Source of the DNA: Agapanthus africanus
Lineage: Eukaryota > Streptophyta > Magnoliopsida > Asparagales > Amaryllidaceae
Length of the DNA stretch: 64,000 nt
NCBI GenBank assembly: GCA_030015575.1
Contig: CM057342.1
Span: 617,425,348 to 617,489,347, forward strand
Direction of reading: 5' to 3'
Part shown: one piece after another, positions 46,463-58,400 of the stretch
How the letters are laid out: each line of letters begins with the position of its first letter
How positions within the stretch are numbered: the stretch's first letter is position 1
Translations under genes and position numbers: made by a program
Notes under the pieces: generated by a model
Told to the model about the DNA's origin: nothing
The model's database searches: none
Seen by the model: only the letters and a program-made list of their open reading frames with translations

Positions 46463-49400
46463 CTGCAGAACAAATAACGGTCAATAATTATATATTTTCA
46501 TAATTAGGATAGGATACCTTTCATGTGGTATAAAATTGCAACTCACAAGTCTTTGTTTCAATTCCTGTATTGTTTGTTGCTTCTGCCAGGAAAAATATTT
46601 CATTGACTGCATCCAAAGAAGCAGGTAGTTAGATTTTAGAATAACTGGATATGAGCAATTATTTTCAATGCTTAATTTCATTAAACTATCAAATGCTATC
46701 CTTTTCATCATTAAACTACCAAAAACTATGTAAACTGCAAATAACTGCCTAAAAGTTCTTATATCAAAGGTGTCTATTTTTAATAACTTGTACCTATGTT
46801 TTACCAAACCAGTATAATGGCGCTACTGGAATTTGTTACACTGTTCAGGTAGTTCGGTGAAAAGACGGTATTGTTAATATGAAACTCTTTGGTATTTACT
46901 TGCAATTTAGAAAGATTTTGGCAGTGAAGTGAAAAGTGGGCATATATTTTAGTAGTTTAGTGAAAACTTGTGAGTTTTTTTTTTTTCAATTCGTGCATTT
47001 TTGTATTAAATATCAGATTTTGCATTATTTTCTACAACATTAGTGGTTACCCCTCTGCGTTGAATCTCAATTGATCTTTGTAATGCTTCTCTTTTTGTCA
47101 AGAGATTTTCTTGCAATGGCCTTGACATCCGGTTATAATTTTTCCCGCGGTAAATAATGATGGCATGCCCTCTTCTTAGTTTCTCTACCGCCACCAATAT
47201 TCCCCCGCTCTCAACTTCAAGGAGCCTTGCAGTATAGGTTATTTGTTGAAATGCATGTTGCATTGTGATTACTTTCACAACTTCCCTATGTTTCCAATGC
47301 TGCTGTATGCTCTCGATGGTACCATCATAGACCCCGCGTCTCCCTGCAAAAAGTAAATTATAATATATCTCTGTTGAAGCTAAAGTCTGTCTAGATCTAC
47401 CATACAGCATGTTTATTCTAATAGAGATTATCAATTTATTCCCATTTGACTGAAAAATAAAAAATAATCATGGTTAAATTAGAACTATGAAATTCTGATA
47501 ATTCAGCATACATCATGCAGTGTTTTTTTAAAAAAAATGCGACTTAAAGGCAACGAAGCTTGCCTTTCGCCTGAGGCGAGAGGCACTAAAAAGACGACCA
47601 CCGGAGTGAAGTGAGACGACAAATATTTAAGCCGCCAATATGACTTTACTAGGTTGGTTTGAGTGCTAGAAAAAGAACGTGAAAGAATAAAATAAGACTT
47701 TACAATTTGGAATTAAAAACCTAGTTTTTTTCATTATTTTTGATTTAATTATGTTCTCATAGAAGGCTTCTATGTGATTGAGAAAGCAAATTATAAACAA
47801 AAATGAGATTGAAATAAAATGAAATTTATTTTATTTCTATTTTTTAAATAAAAATCACTTAGATACTCATCTTAAAGTCTCGCCTTGGACGCTGAGGCGA
47901 CGGCAACTTGCCTTGCCCGGATGCCTAAGGTGCCAGGGCGCTCCGCCTTTAAAAGACTAACATCATGGACATGACGTGAATAGCCGGGACATCGAGGAAG
48001 GTCCAAAAAGGGCATTTCGAAAAAGACGTATAGACTGCGATTTCATACGTAGAATAAAAATACCCGAGGTTAAAAAGATCATGAAGAGAATGAAATCAAA
48101 GAAAAACGGTTGGTCCAAACGGGATTCCCATCGAGATTTGGAAATACTTAGGAGAGATAGGCGTTAGATTACTGACAGATCTGTTTAATAATATTTGGAT
48201 GACCATAAATATGCCAAATGAGTGGAGGAAAAGTGCCCTTTATACCTATCTATAAGAACAAAGATGGCATTCAAAGCTGCTCAAATTACCATGTAATAAA
48301 ACTTATGTGTCATGCCATAAAGTTTTGAGAGAGTGATTGAACACGGGCTAAGAAAGAATGTTAAGATAACAGAGAACCAGTTTAGGTTCATACATGGACG
48401 ATCGACGACATTGCGTCAACTTGTCGAGCGTATTTTAGAGAAAAGAGATTTGCATATGAAAGTTATTGGCTTAAAAAGCCGTACGACAACCTGGAGAGAT
48501 TATGGAGGACGGTGATGAAGGGAGTCCCAGTCAAGTACATTGACATAATTAAGCACATGTACAATGAAGTAGTGACAAATGTCAGAGCTTGCGGCGGCCT
48601 AACGAGTGATTTTCCGATTATAATTGGTTTGCATCAAGGATCTGCATTAAGTCCATTCATGTTTACCATCGTGATGGATGAGCTTACTAGAACTATCCAA
48701 GATGAGCTATCTTGATGTATGTTATTCGCTGATGATATTGTTTTGGTAAATAAAACGAAAGTAGGGGTTAGTACTAAATTGGAGTTATGGAGGCATACGT
48801 TGAAATCTCAAAGGTCAGATTGAGCAGGTCCAAGACAGCATATATGCAATGCAGATTTAGTAAACAGAGAATTCGAGACCATGGTGGTATAACACTGGAT
48901 GGGCAAGAGATATAACTTTGCGATCGGTTTAGATATCTAGGTTCCATCATCCAAAATAATGGGGAGATCGATAGCGATGTCAACTAAAGGATCCAGACTG
49001 GTTGGTTGAAATGGAATGCAATAGAGATTGTGTAATCGTAACTTTCCGTTAACGTTGGAAGTTTTATCGGAGCGCCATTCGGCACGCCTTATTATATGAT
49101 ACGGAATGTTGGGTTCCGAAGAAGCATCATACACACAAGATGCACGTAGCGGAGATGTGCATGCTTCGTTGGATGTATGATAACACTAGAAAAGATAAGG
49201 TGCGAAATGAGGATATTCGTGCAAAAGTTGGTATACACGTGTGGAGGAGAAAATGATTTGGACATGTGCAACGCAAACCTATGGAATCACCAATTCGACG
49301 AATGGATACTCTTAATATAGGCAATGTCAAAAGGGCAAAAAGGAGACCGAAGAAAACATGGATGTAGGTAATACGAAAAGATATAGTTGCCAAAGGCCTC

Positions 49401-52400
49401 AATGAAAGTATATTGTTCGACAGAAGTAGGTGGAGACGAAGGATTCATGTGCTGGACCCGGCGTGATTCTGATGTTGGTTCATGTAGCCTACCCCATATG
49501 CTTGGGATAAAAGGCTCAGTTGTATTGAAATGCATACATCCATAAATACATTAAATAGACGTCATTATATAAGGCGATGGCTACCAAAGAAGCATTGTCC
49601 CTTTGTAAAAGGTTTATTACGTAGTAACATTAACTCGATGCATCTATAATTAAAAGGGCAAATTACATAAAGCATCATCAAACTTTTTGGTCTCTTGTAG
49701 AATACCACTGAAGTTTGGAAAATTACTCCGCCATTGAGAGGGGGTTTAAAACAAATTAACTATGATATTTTATGTAATTTTAAAGCACCTTTTAAAAGTT
49801 AATAGTGGTTAATGCAATTTTGAGTCTATTGCTATTCTTTTGAAAACTATCCCATGGTGTTTTATGTAGTTGACAAAAATGCACGGACACATCAAAACTG
49901 AAGCCAAATCCGTGTTGGGGTCGAATCGGGCAAGGATTCATGCACGACATGTGTTGGAGATGAAAAATCCGTGTCCGATGAAGAATCGAGCTTGAATCAT
50001 GTTAGACGGGGGCTATGTGAGGATGCGTGGGGGACACGGCTGGACACGGCGATACGTCTGGATAACGGGTTTGCAGGTTCAAACACGCTGGATCCACTAA
50101 AACCCTATTTTTTACCCTAAGTTTTAGGGCAGCTCGTGATCGATACTTTTCCTCTCTCCAGAGGCGATCGAGCTCTTTTCTCTCATGAGCGATTTCCTCT
50201 CTCCTGAGGCGATTCAAGACCTTCGACTTCCTCCTCAACGTCGAGTTTCTCTCTCCACTTCGACTTTGAGCTCGAGATCTCGACTTCTCTCCACATCGAC
50301 TTCGAGCTCGACTTCGACCTCGACCTTCCTCGACTTCAGGGCTTCCTCATCTCTTCCTCGTCCTTCTCGACTTCGGATCTGCTGATTCTTCTCGAGTCTC
50401 GACTTCAGATCTCAACCCAGGCAGATCTCTGGTTTTACAAGTTTCTAATTTTTCTAGCTCAACTCAAAGTCTTTAATGTGATTGCCTTTTATAACTTAAT
50501 TATTAAATATTGGTGCTGCTAGATTTTTCTTGTTGCTACGTGAATTTTTCTGCTTGCTGCTTGAATTCTTTGTACGATCGTAACTTTCCGTTAAAGTTGA
50601 AAGCGAAGTTTTATCCGAGCGCTATTCGACCTACCTTATTATATGGTACAGAATGTTGGGCTTCTAAGAAGCATAATACACAGAAGATGCACGTAGCGAA
50701 GATACGATTGCTTCGTTGGATGTGTGGTAACACTAGAAAAAATAAGGTGCGAAATGAGAATATTCATGCAAAAGTTGGTGTAGCACCGTGGAGAAGATGC
50801 GGAAAAACCGGCTAAGATGGTTTGGTCATGTACGACGCAAACCTATGGAAACACCAGTTCGATGAATGGACACTATCGATATAGACAATATCAAAAGGAC
50901 GAAAGGGAAACCGAAGAAAACATGGATAGAGATGATACGAAAAGATATGGTTGCCAAAGGCCTCAATGAAAGTATATTGTTCAATAAGAATGAGTTGAAG
51001 CGGAGGATTCATGTGCTGGACCCGGCATGATTCTCATGTTGGTTCATGTAGCCTACCTCATATGCTTGGGATAAAAGGCTCAGTTGTTAGTTGTTTGTTG
51101 CTTGAATTCCATTTTGTTGCTTCTAGATTTTTTGGAAATTCCTGCATGTTAGATTGCTACTGATAGATTTTAATTGCTGGAAATCGAATTCTGTTGGAAA
51201 TTAAATTCTAATGCTTCTTTTGTACACGGCTGCTAGACTGTTTTTTTGGCTTGGTACTATTTGTCATAAGCATGTTTCTTCATAAATTAATCACCACCTA
51301 CAAATGAACATGAATAGTTTTAACATTCAAGTCAAGTCTATTAATGTTCTGTAATTGAAATAGAAGATGAATAATTTTAAATTTCTAACCTTCAAGTTTA
51401 CCGATGTTTTTTCACCAAAATAGAATGCAAATGATTTTAACAGTAGAAATGTTGTGCAGAATATATTATATATAGGCTTATGAATGCTTCTTATTAATAT
51501 TGTTTGATATTTGTTATGACTTTTGTCAATTTATAGGACTTGGTAAAAAAAGATGTCCGCATCCGGAAGTTATTCTATTGGAAGTGCACCTAGTGGCAGC
51601 GATGAGGGAGATAATAATAATAATGATAACTATCTATGGAATATGTCGAAAAATTGGAAAGGTTGGGAACGGGAGGTGGAAATGCAAATATTGCCATAAA
51701 GAACAAAGTAATTCTTACTCAAGAGTTAAAGCTCATGTCATGCGCCAAGGAGGCTTTGGTATTAAGATATGTCTGGAGGTCAAAACAAACCATTTGGATG
51801 AAATGACGAGGGTCGTACCTTTGCTAAAACAAGCGGAAGCGAGAGTATAATTTTCATCTTCAAATCTCGTACCTTTGCAAGTGGTGGCAATGCAAGTGGA
51901 AGTGGGTCGTCTTTGATACCTCCGCCAAAGAAAGTAAAGAAGAAAAAGGGGCGTAATATAGATAAGTCTTATAACAATAAGGCAAAAGAAGACATGAACG
52001 CTATAATCGCAAGAATGTTCTAGTCCGGCAGATTGGCATTTAATTTGGCATGGAACCCGTATTATACAGCGGCGTTCACATTTGCCTCCACCAACACGGT
52101 CTCTGGTTACAAACCTCCCGGCTATAATATGCTAAGGACAAATCTCTTGCAAAATGAGAGGGCGCATATAGAACGAATGTTGAAGCCTACAAAGATATCT
52201 TGGAAAACGAAGGATGTATTCATTGTAAGTGATGAATGGTCAGATGCGCAAAGAAGGCCAATTATAAATTTCAGGATGGCAAGTCTAAAGGGGCCTATGT
52301 TCTTGAAAGCGGTTAATTACGAGGGGCACACACAAAACAAGCATTTCATTGCGGATTTGTTTGTGGAAACCATTAAAGAGGTCGGGCACAATGTGGTTGT

Positions 52401-55400
52401 GTAAGTTATCATCGATAATGCGCCGATGTGCAAGATGGCGGGTGCTATCGTGGAGTCCAAATTTCCTCATATTTTTTTGGACTCGTTGCGTGGTTCACAC
52501 GCTCAATCTCGCTCTTAAGAATATATGCGCGGCAAAGAATACCGAAGCAAATGGAATCATATATGAAGAATGCTATTGGATTACCGAGATTACCGATGAG
52601 GTTTGTAATATAAAGAATTTTATTATGAATCATTCTATAAGGTTTGTTATATTTAATGCTCATTCCAAATTGAAATTGCTTTCCATCGGCGAAACAAAAT
52701 TTGCTTCGGTGATTATTATATTGCGAAGATTCAAGACTATAAAACGTAAGCTTCAAGCTACGGTGATATATGAGAATTGGTCCACATATAGGGATCATGA
52801 TGTGGATAGAGCACATATGGAGAAGGAGAGAATGCTAAATGATTTATGGTGGGATAAAATTGATTACATTATTTCATTCATCGAGCCGGTCTATGATGTT
52901 GCGGCTTACGGGCACCGATAAGCGAACTCTGCATTTAGTATGACATGTAGGATAATATGATTAAGCGAGTGAAAGATGTTATTATCGGAACGAAGGCAAG
53001 AGAGACGACGAAGATTCTATCTTTTATGAAGCGTACACAATTCTAATTGATAGATGGAATAAGAGCAATACACCAAGACGACGAAGATCCGTATCCCTGT
53101 ATCCATATCCGTGCAACCTTGGTAGTCGACCTTAAATTAAACCGAGCGCATACTCTACCATTTGTGCATTAGACTATGAATTACTTGGTCAATAAATCGT
53201 GTTTGGTATCTCTAAAGTACATATTGAAATTTAGAATATAAGCTAAAAGAGTATCCCATCAACACCTTACATAATAAAGTATCCAAGTATTTGAAAAAAT
53301 ATCAGATGATACAAATTAAAATGAATTTGAAGATGCCAATGAGTTAGTAGTGCATGTTATGATGCATGTACTTCTGAAAAAAGGCATAGACAAATACTTC
53401 AATAAAATGAGTAGGAATCATGAATATCTATTAAGTTTCAAAGTGGATTACGTATTTACACATTAAGAGGTTCTGTCGTATGAGCCATGCTACATGTTGG
53501 CGGAGAATAAATAAGCACTCAAAACAAGTGCAATTTGATAGAAAATTTGATATACAAATAATTTTTTTGGAAATCCTTCAGACAGAGATTGCAAATTAAT
53601 TTCTTCAAATTGTTCTATTGTATACACCAATTTTACAAGTGGTGTCTATAGTGGAGAAATGAATAGTATATGGCCTGGAGGGAGAAAACGTATGTGCAAT
53701 GTAACCATAAGTTTGCTAGAAGTAGAAGAGATAGATAATGCTAATTAAAGATAAATTGAACTCTTTGAATAAAGATAAACTCAAACACTCTTTATTTTAA
53801 TAATATTTGTTATAACAAACTACAAACCCTCTCTTTTATTGGTGTTACAACCTCTTTAACTTATCTCTACTTCGCTCTTTTCCCACACTTTGCCTCGTTT
53901 CATTACACAATGGTGCAGCTAATTTATAGGCAAAACATAATACTATTTAACACCTTAAACTTATTTCTTTATAGCCCATGTATTAGGTTTCTAGGCTTAT
54001 GGAAATTGGAAGTAATAGCTATGATTTAACACATTTGAGTGGCCCATAATTTATACATTTTTGTAGACTTGTGAATAATTTAATATTCAACACTCGCCTT
54101 TAAATTGTTTCACCATGTCAAGTTGTTTCTTCAATCTTTCATGAGTTTCGATCTTCAAACCTTTAGTAAAGATGTCAGCAACTTGATCCTCGATCAAACA
54201 GTATTCAGGTTTCACATTCTTTTCTTTCACTTGGTGCCTGAGGAAATGATATCTCGTCTCATTATGCTTGCTCCTTCAATGCGCCACTGGATTCTTCGCA
54301 GGCGCTATTACCGACTTGTAGCAATATTTATTTCCATCAGTTCTTGTGGATGGTGCAACTCCATCAGGTTTCGGAGTGATAGGCACACGATACTGCTGCA
54401 ATGCATTCTGCTTCACATGATGAGAGGACGACGACCGACTGCGTCTTTGAGGACCATGAGAATGCTGCCAACCCAATATTGAACGCATACCCAGATGTTC
54501 TTTTGTCTAGATCACTACTGTAGTCGTCGGTGTAGCCTACCAACTTCATATTCGTACTCTATGTATTGAATAAACCACTTTCACATACCTTAGAATTCGC
54601 TTGGCCACTGTGAAGTGTTCTTGTTTAGGTTCCTTCATATATCTGTTGACCAGTCTAACGGCATACTTAATGTTGGGCCTTGTGATAGTCAGGTATCACA
54701 AACTCTCGACTAAGCTTTTATACAGCGTCGGATCAACTGGTTTACCTGATGAGTCTTGCTAAAGCTTCATACATGTCTCTGCTGATGTTTCAACAGGCTT
54801 ACAGTTGCTCATGTTGAATTTTGTAAGGATCTGGTTTGCATACTTCTTTATTGAAATGAAAATGTCGTTCTCAGATTGTATCATCTCCACGCTAAGAAAG
54901 TAGGACATCTCTTCGATGTCGGTCATCTCGAACTCTCTGATCACGGCCTACTTGAAGCATTCGAATATCTTCAGATTGTTGCCAGTGAAGATCATATCAT
55001 CTATATAAAGACATACGATTATGATATCGTCATCATTCTTCTTGGTGTACAACGCATGCTCATATGGACTTTTCTGAAAGCCATCCTCTTGAAAATACGT
55101 ATCAATTCTCGTATTCCATGCTCTGGGCACTTGCATCAGACCGTATAGCGCTTTATTCTACTTGTACATTTTGTCTTCTTAGCCTTGTTTGATATATCCT
55201 GGCGGCTGCTTGATATATATTTCTTCTAAGTAACTATTGAGGAATGCTTACTTCCATCTGGTATATCTTCCATCGGTTTTGTGCGTCAGTGTTATAAGAA
55301 GTCTGATGGTGTCGATTCCTGCCGCTGGTGCATATACTTCTTCATAGTGTATGTCTTATCGTTGACTATAGCCTTTAGCTAATAGTCTCGCCTTGTATTT

Positions 55401-58400
55401 GTTGACATTCTCTTCTTGATTGGTCTTTGTTTTGTATACCCATTTTACACCAATGGGTTTGTGGCCTTTGGACAGAGGAGTGAGTTCACATGCATCATTC
55501 TTTTGTATTGCCTTGCCTTTTGCCACTTCTCTTCTTATGCGGCGTTTTCAAAGATGACAGGATCACATTCTGTAAGTAGAATAATGTGAAATCCTCCACC
55601 ATCTCTTAATAGGTTCTATATCATTATACAAATCCTGCAGACTTCTCATTCTAAGAGTTCCCTCAAAAAAGAGCTTCATTCATTTGAACAGGAGGAGAAT
55701 GTTAATGTTGGTATTGTTGTTGTCGTCAGAGTTGCATGGTTGGTGGTGATTGATTTGGATTTTCAATCTCCTCGAATTCTGTCTTTATCTTCAAAGAACA
55801 AGACTTCAGAGATTTTCTCCTCATCACTCCATCTTCGGTAATCTTCTCCGTCAAACTCCACATCTCTAGAAATAATAATTTTCTTCGAGATTGAAGTGTA
55901 GAGTTTGTATGCTTTGGTTCTCTATCATCGTCTTGAACTCCTTGAATTTGTCTGGCGCTTATAATTTCTCCTTTAAGAAATAAATCCAGGTTTTTTTGGC
56001 TATAATCATCAAACAATGTAATGAAGTATCAGTTACCTCCGAGTGAAACCATCTCAAAAGGCCCTGCATTGACTGTGTGCACCAGTTCTACCATTTGTTA
56101 CTCTTCAAGATTTGCCAAACTTGAAACTTCGTCTGTGTTGTTTGCCTTTCATACAAATTTCACATGACTGATTTGGTTGAGCAATTTGAGGTAAGCCTTT
56201 CATCGTCTTCTGTCTACAAAGAAGGTTTAGGCGGCTGAATTCCAAATGTCCGAGTCGTAGATACCATACAGGACTCATCTTTTATAACAGACTTTAAGCA
56301 CTTCATAGAATCAGCATTAATGTTTAAAATAAATAGTCTATTTCTAAACATACCCACCTGTGCAATTAATTCATCTCCATTCTTGATTGTCAGAGAAGAA
56401 TCTGAGACGAATATCATAGCCTCTTTCAACAAGTTGTCCAAGGTTTATAATATTGTTACGGAGTGCAGGAACATAATAAATATCAGAGATGTACCTATGA
56501 TCTCCCTTCTTCGTTTGGATCATTATCTTGCTTTTGCCTTTAAAAGCAACTTTTTACTTATCTCCGAATGTGACTTCGTCATCCACCGATTCATTCAACT
56601 CGGTAAAGAACTCCTTGATACTGCATGTGTGGTTGCTTACACCGAAGTCCAAGTACCGGATATTCTGGTGCTTGTTGTCACTGTCCTTGTATGCTAGTAG
56701 GACAGCTGAGTTTTCAAAATCATTCTTCTCAGCAAAATTGCTTCTCTCCACGATATTTTTTCTAGTTTGTAAGTATAGTCATAACTAAAGTGACCGTACC
56801 TTTTGCAATTGTAGCATTGTAACTGAGAACGATCTGTTTGATAGTATCCTTCTTGTCCTCGACCTCGTCCTCCATGGCCTTTGCCGTAGTTGATTGATTG
56901 TTCACAAACGCCTTCACGACTTTGGTTTTCGTGGTTGTTCTGATACGGTTGGTTGCCACGGCCTCTTTGAAAACTTGGCCGCCTCTATTGCTTATTGAAT
57001 ATTAATTGTTCATAAGTCTACACAAATATGTAAATCATGGGATGCTCAAATGTGTTAACCATGGTTGTTGCTGCTCCCAATTTCCACATGCCCAGAAACC
57101 TAATACATGAACTATAAAAAATAAGTTCAAGGTGTTAAATAGTACTATATTTTGCCTATGAATCGGCTGCACCATTGTGTAATGAAAAGAAGTAAAGTGT
57201 GAGAAAAGAGAGAAGTAGAGAGAAGTTAAAGAGTGGGGTGTTGTAAAACCACTAAGAGAGAGAGAGAGTAGATTTTGCAATTTGTTGTAACAAATTCTAT
57301 TAAAATAATGAGTGCTTGAGTTTATCTTTATTCAAAAAGTACAATTTATCTTTAATTAGCGTTCTCTGTGTCTTCTACTTCCATCAAAGCTTACTAAAGG
57401 GTTGTATTAAAAGCATTACCACTTTGCATTCTTTAGGGATAAACTTCAACAGGCATATTCAAAAAGAAGTTCAATGGCCAGAATCTGCAAGTGACATTAT
57501 ACTACAAGATGGAAGGCTAAATCTTATGGAAAGTGCCATGAACTTTCATCATTTCCACACTGATCTACCATGAACTTCGTAAATTACATTGAACAGCGTT
57601 ATACATCATAAACCGTCACTCTGTTCTCACTAAAATGAAGTCCTCAGACTGATAACCAACTTCCTCTTAAATTGATGGTATTTTGAACCAAATTTTACCA
57701 TGTGCACAGTACATGACCCAGCAACAAGGCAATGGAATGCAGTTTACTGAAAATTCTATTCAAAGTAGTTAATGATACTATTGCTATTTAAAATGTTAAT
57801 GTCGAGCAGTAGCTGACCCCAAGAGGGGAAGTGGCCACGAATTAACGCTTTCGGGGGAAATTCATGGGTCCCCCGGATGCGTGTGTGTTGTGTGCTTGTG
57901 TGTTGTGTGCATAAGTTAGGGCTTACGGGCCAATGTCAAAAAAAATGTTAATGTCGGGAGTCCATGCTAGTTTAGGCAATTTACCATAATAAAAAGGATA
58001 ATTTCCGAAGTAAAAATCTTAAAACAATAGAATGTAGCTGAGTAACTCAAATATGAATACCGAGATAGATGAGAACAACAAGATCAAAGATAATAATAAA
58101 GCAATTGCTGCGCCTGTAAGGAGTTAAGTATCTAAAATAGAGGATAAGATTAGAATCAAAAAATATCAATATGGTTGCGCATGTCCAGGTATAAAGTTAG
58201 CCTTGCTAAATGCTAATACATACCAAGAAGCACGATTTCGTCCATTTTTAGCCCGATCCTTCGAAAAGACTGCCTTTCTTCCTCAGTTAAAAGTTCTCGA
58301 TCCGCAGATTGTTCAGAAGGACTACATTTAGAATTGAGCTTTGCCAACTCCTTTTCTGACTTTTCAATCTTCAGCTTTAGCTACGAATACAAACAAAAAA

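Larger units (their letters stand above)
49880..53115 (+). mobile_element. hAT DNA transposon (DUF659-type transposase), decayed
   Basis: Possible terminal repeats are TGCACGGACAC at 49880 and, inverted, TGCACGGATAT at 53115. The subterminal region repeats CCGTGT and GGACACGG, usual for hAT elements. The 5' part (50.1-50.4 kb) is a CT-rich leader. Coding remains start at about 51.5 kb. An RTE LINE is inserted at 50569-51098. I could not find a matching 8-bp target duplication. Confidence 0.65.
53714..57386 (-). mobile_element. Ty1-copia element with LTRs in inverted orientation
   Basis: The minus-strand order is gag knuckle (about 56.75-56.98 kb, [13 protein letters not shown]), GAG-pre-integrase remains (about 56.2-56.4 kb), integrase remains, RT (about 54.7-55.2 kb, [13 protein letters not shown]) and RNase H (about 54.36-54.55 kb, [20 protein letters not shown]). 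The LTR at 53714-54092 follows a polypurine tract and is oriented with the genes. The LTR at 56994-57386 is homologous but faces the other way. The outer flanks AAGTT and AAGCT nearly match. The wording recalls Tnt1-like elements. It is a broken fossil with many interruptions. Confidence 0.8.

Noticed and set aside
46607-47050. MITE in CRS1 intron 6
   Set aside because: Motifs CATTAAACTACC and TAGTAGTTTAGTG look inverted, but the match is too short to define an element.
47976-48167. Separate small basic protein gene
   Set aside because: The residues match the start of the RTE reverse transcriptase, so it is part of the decayed LINE.
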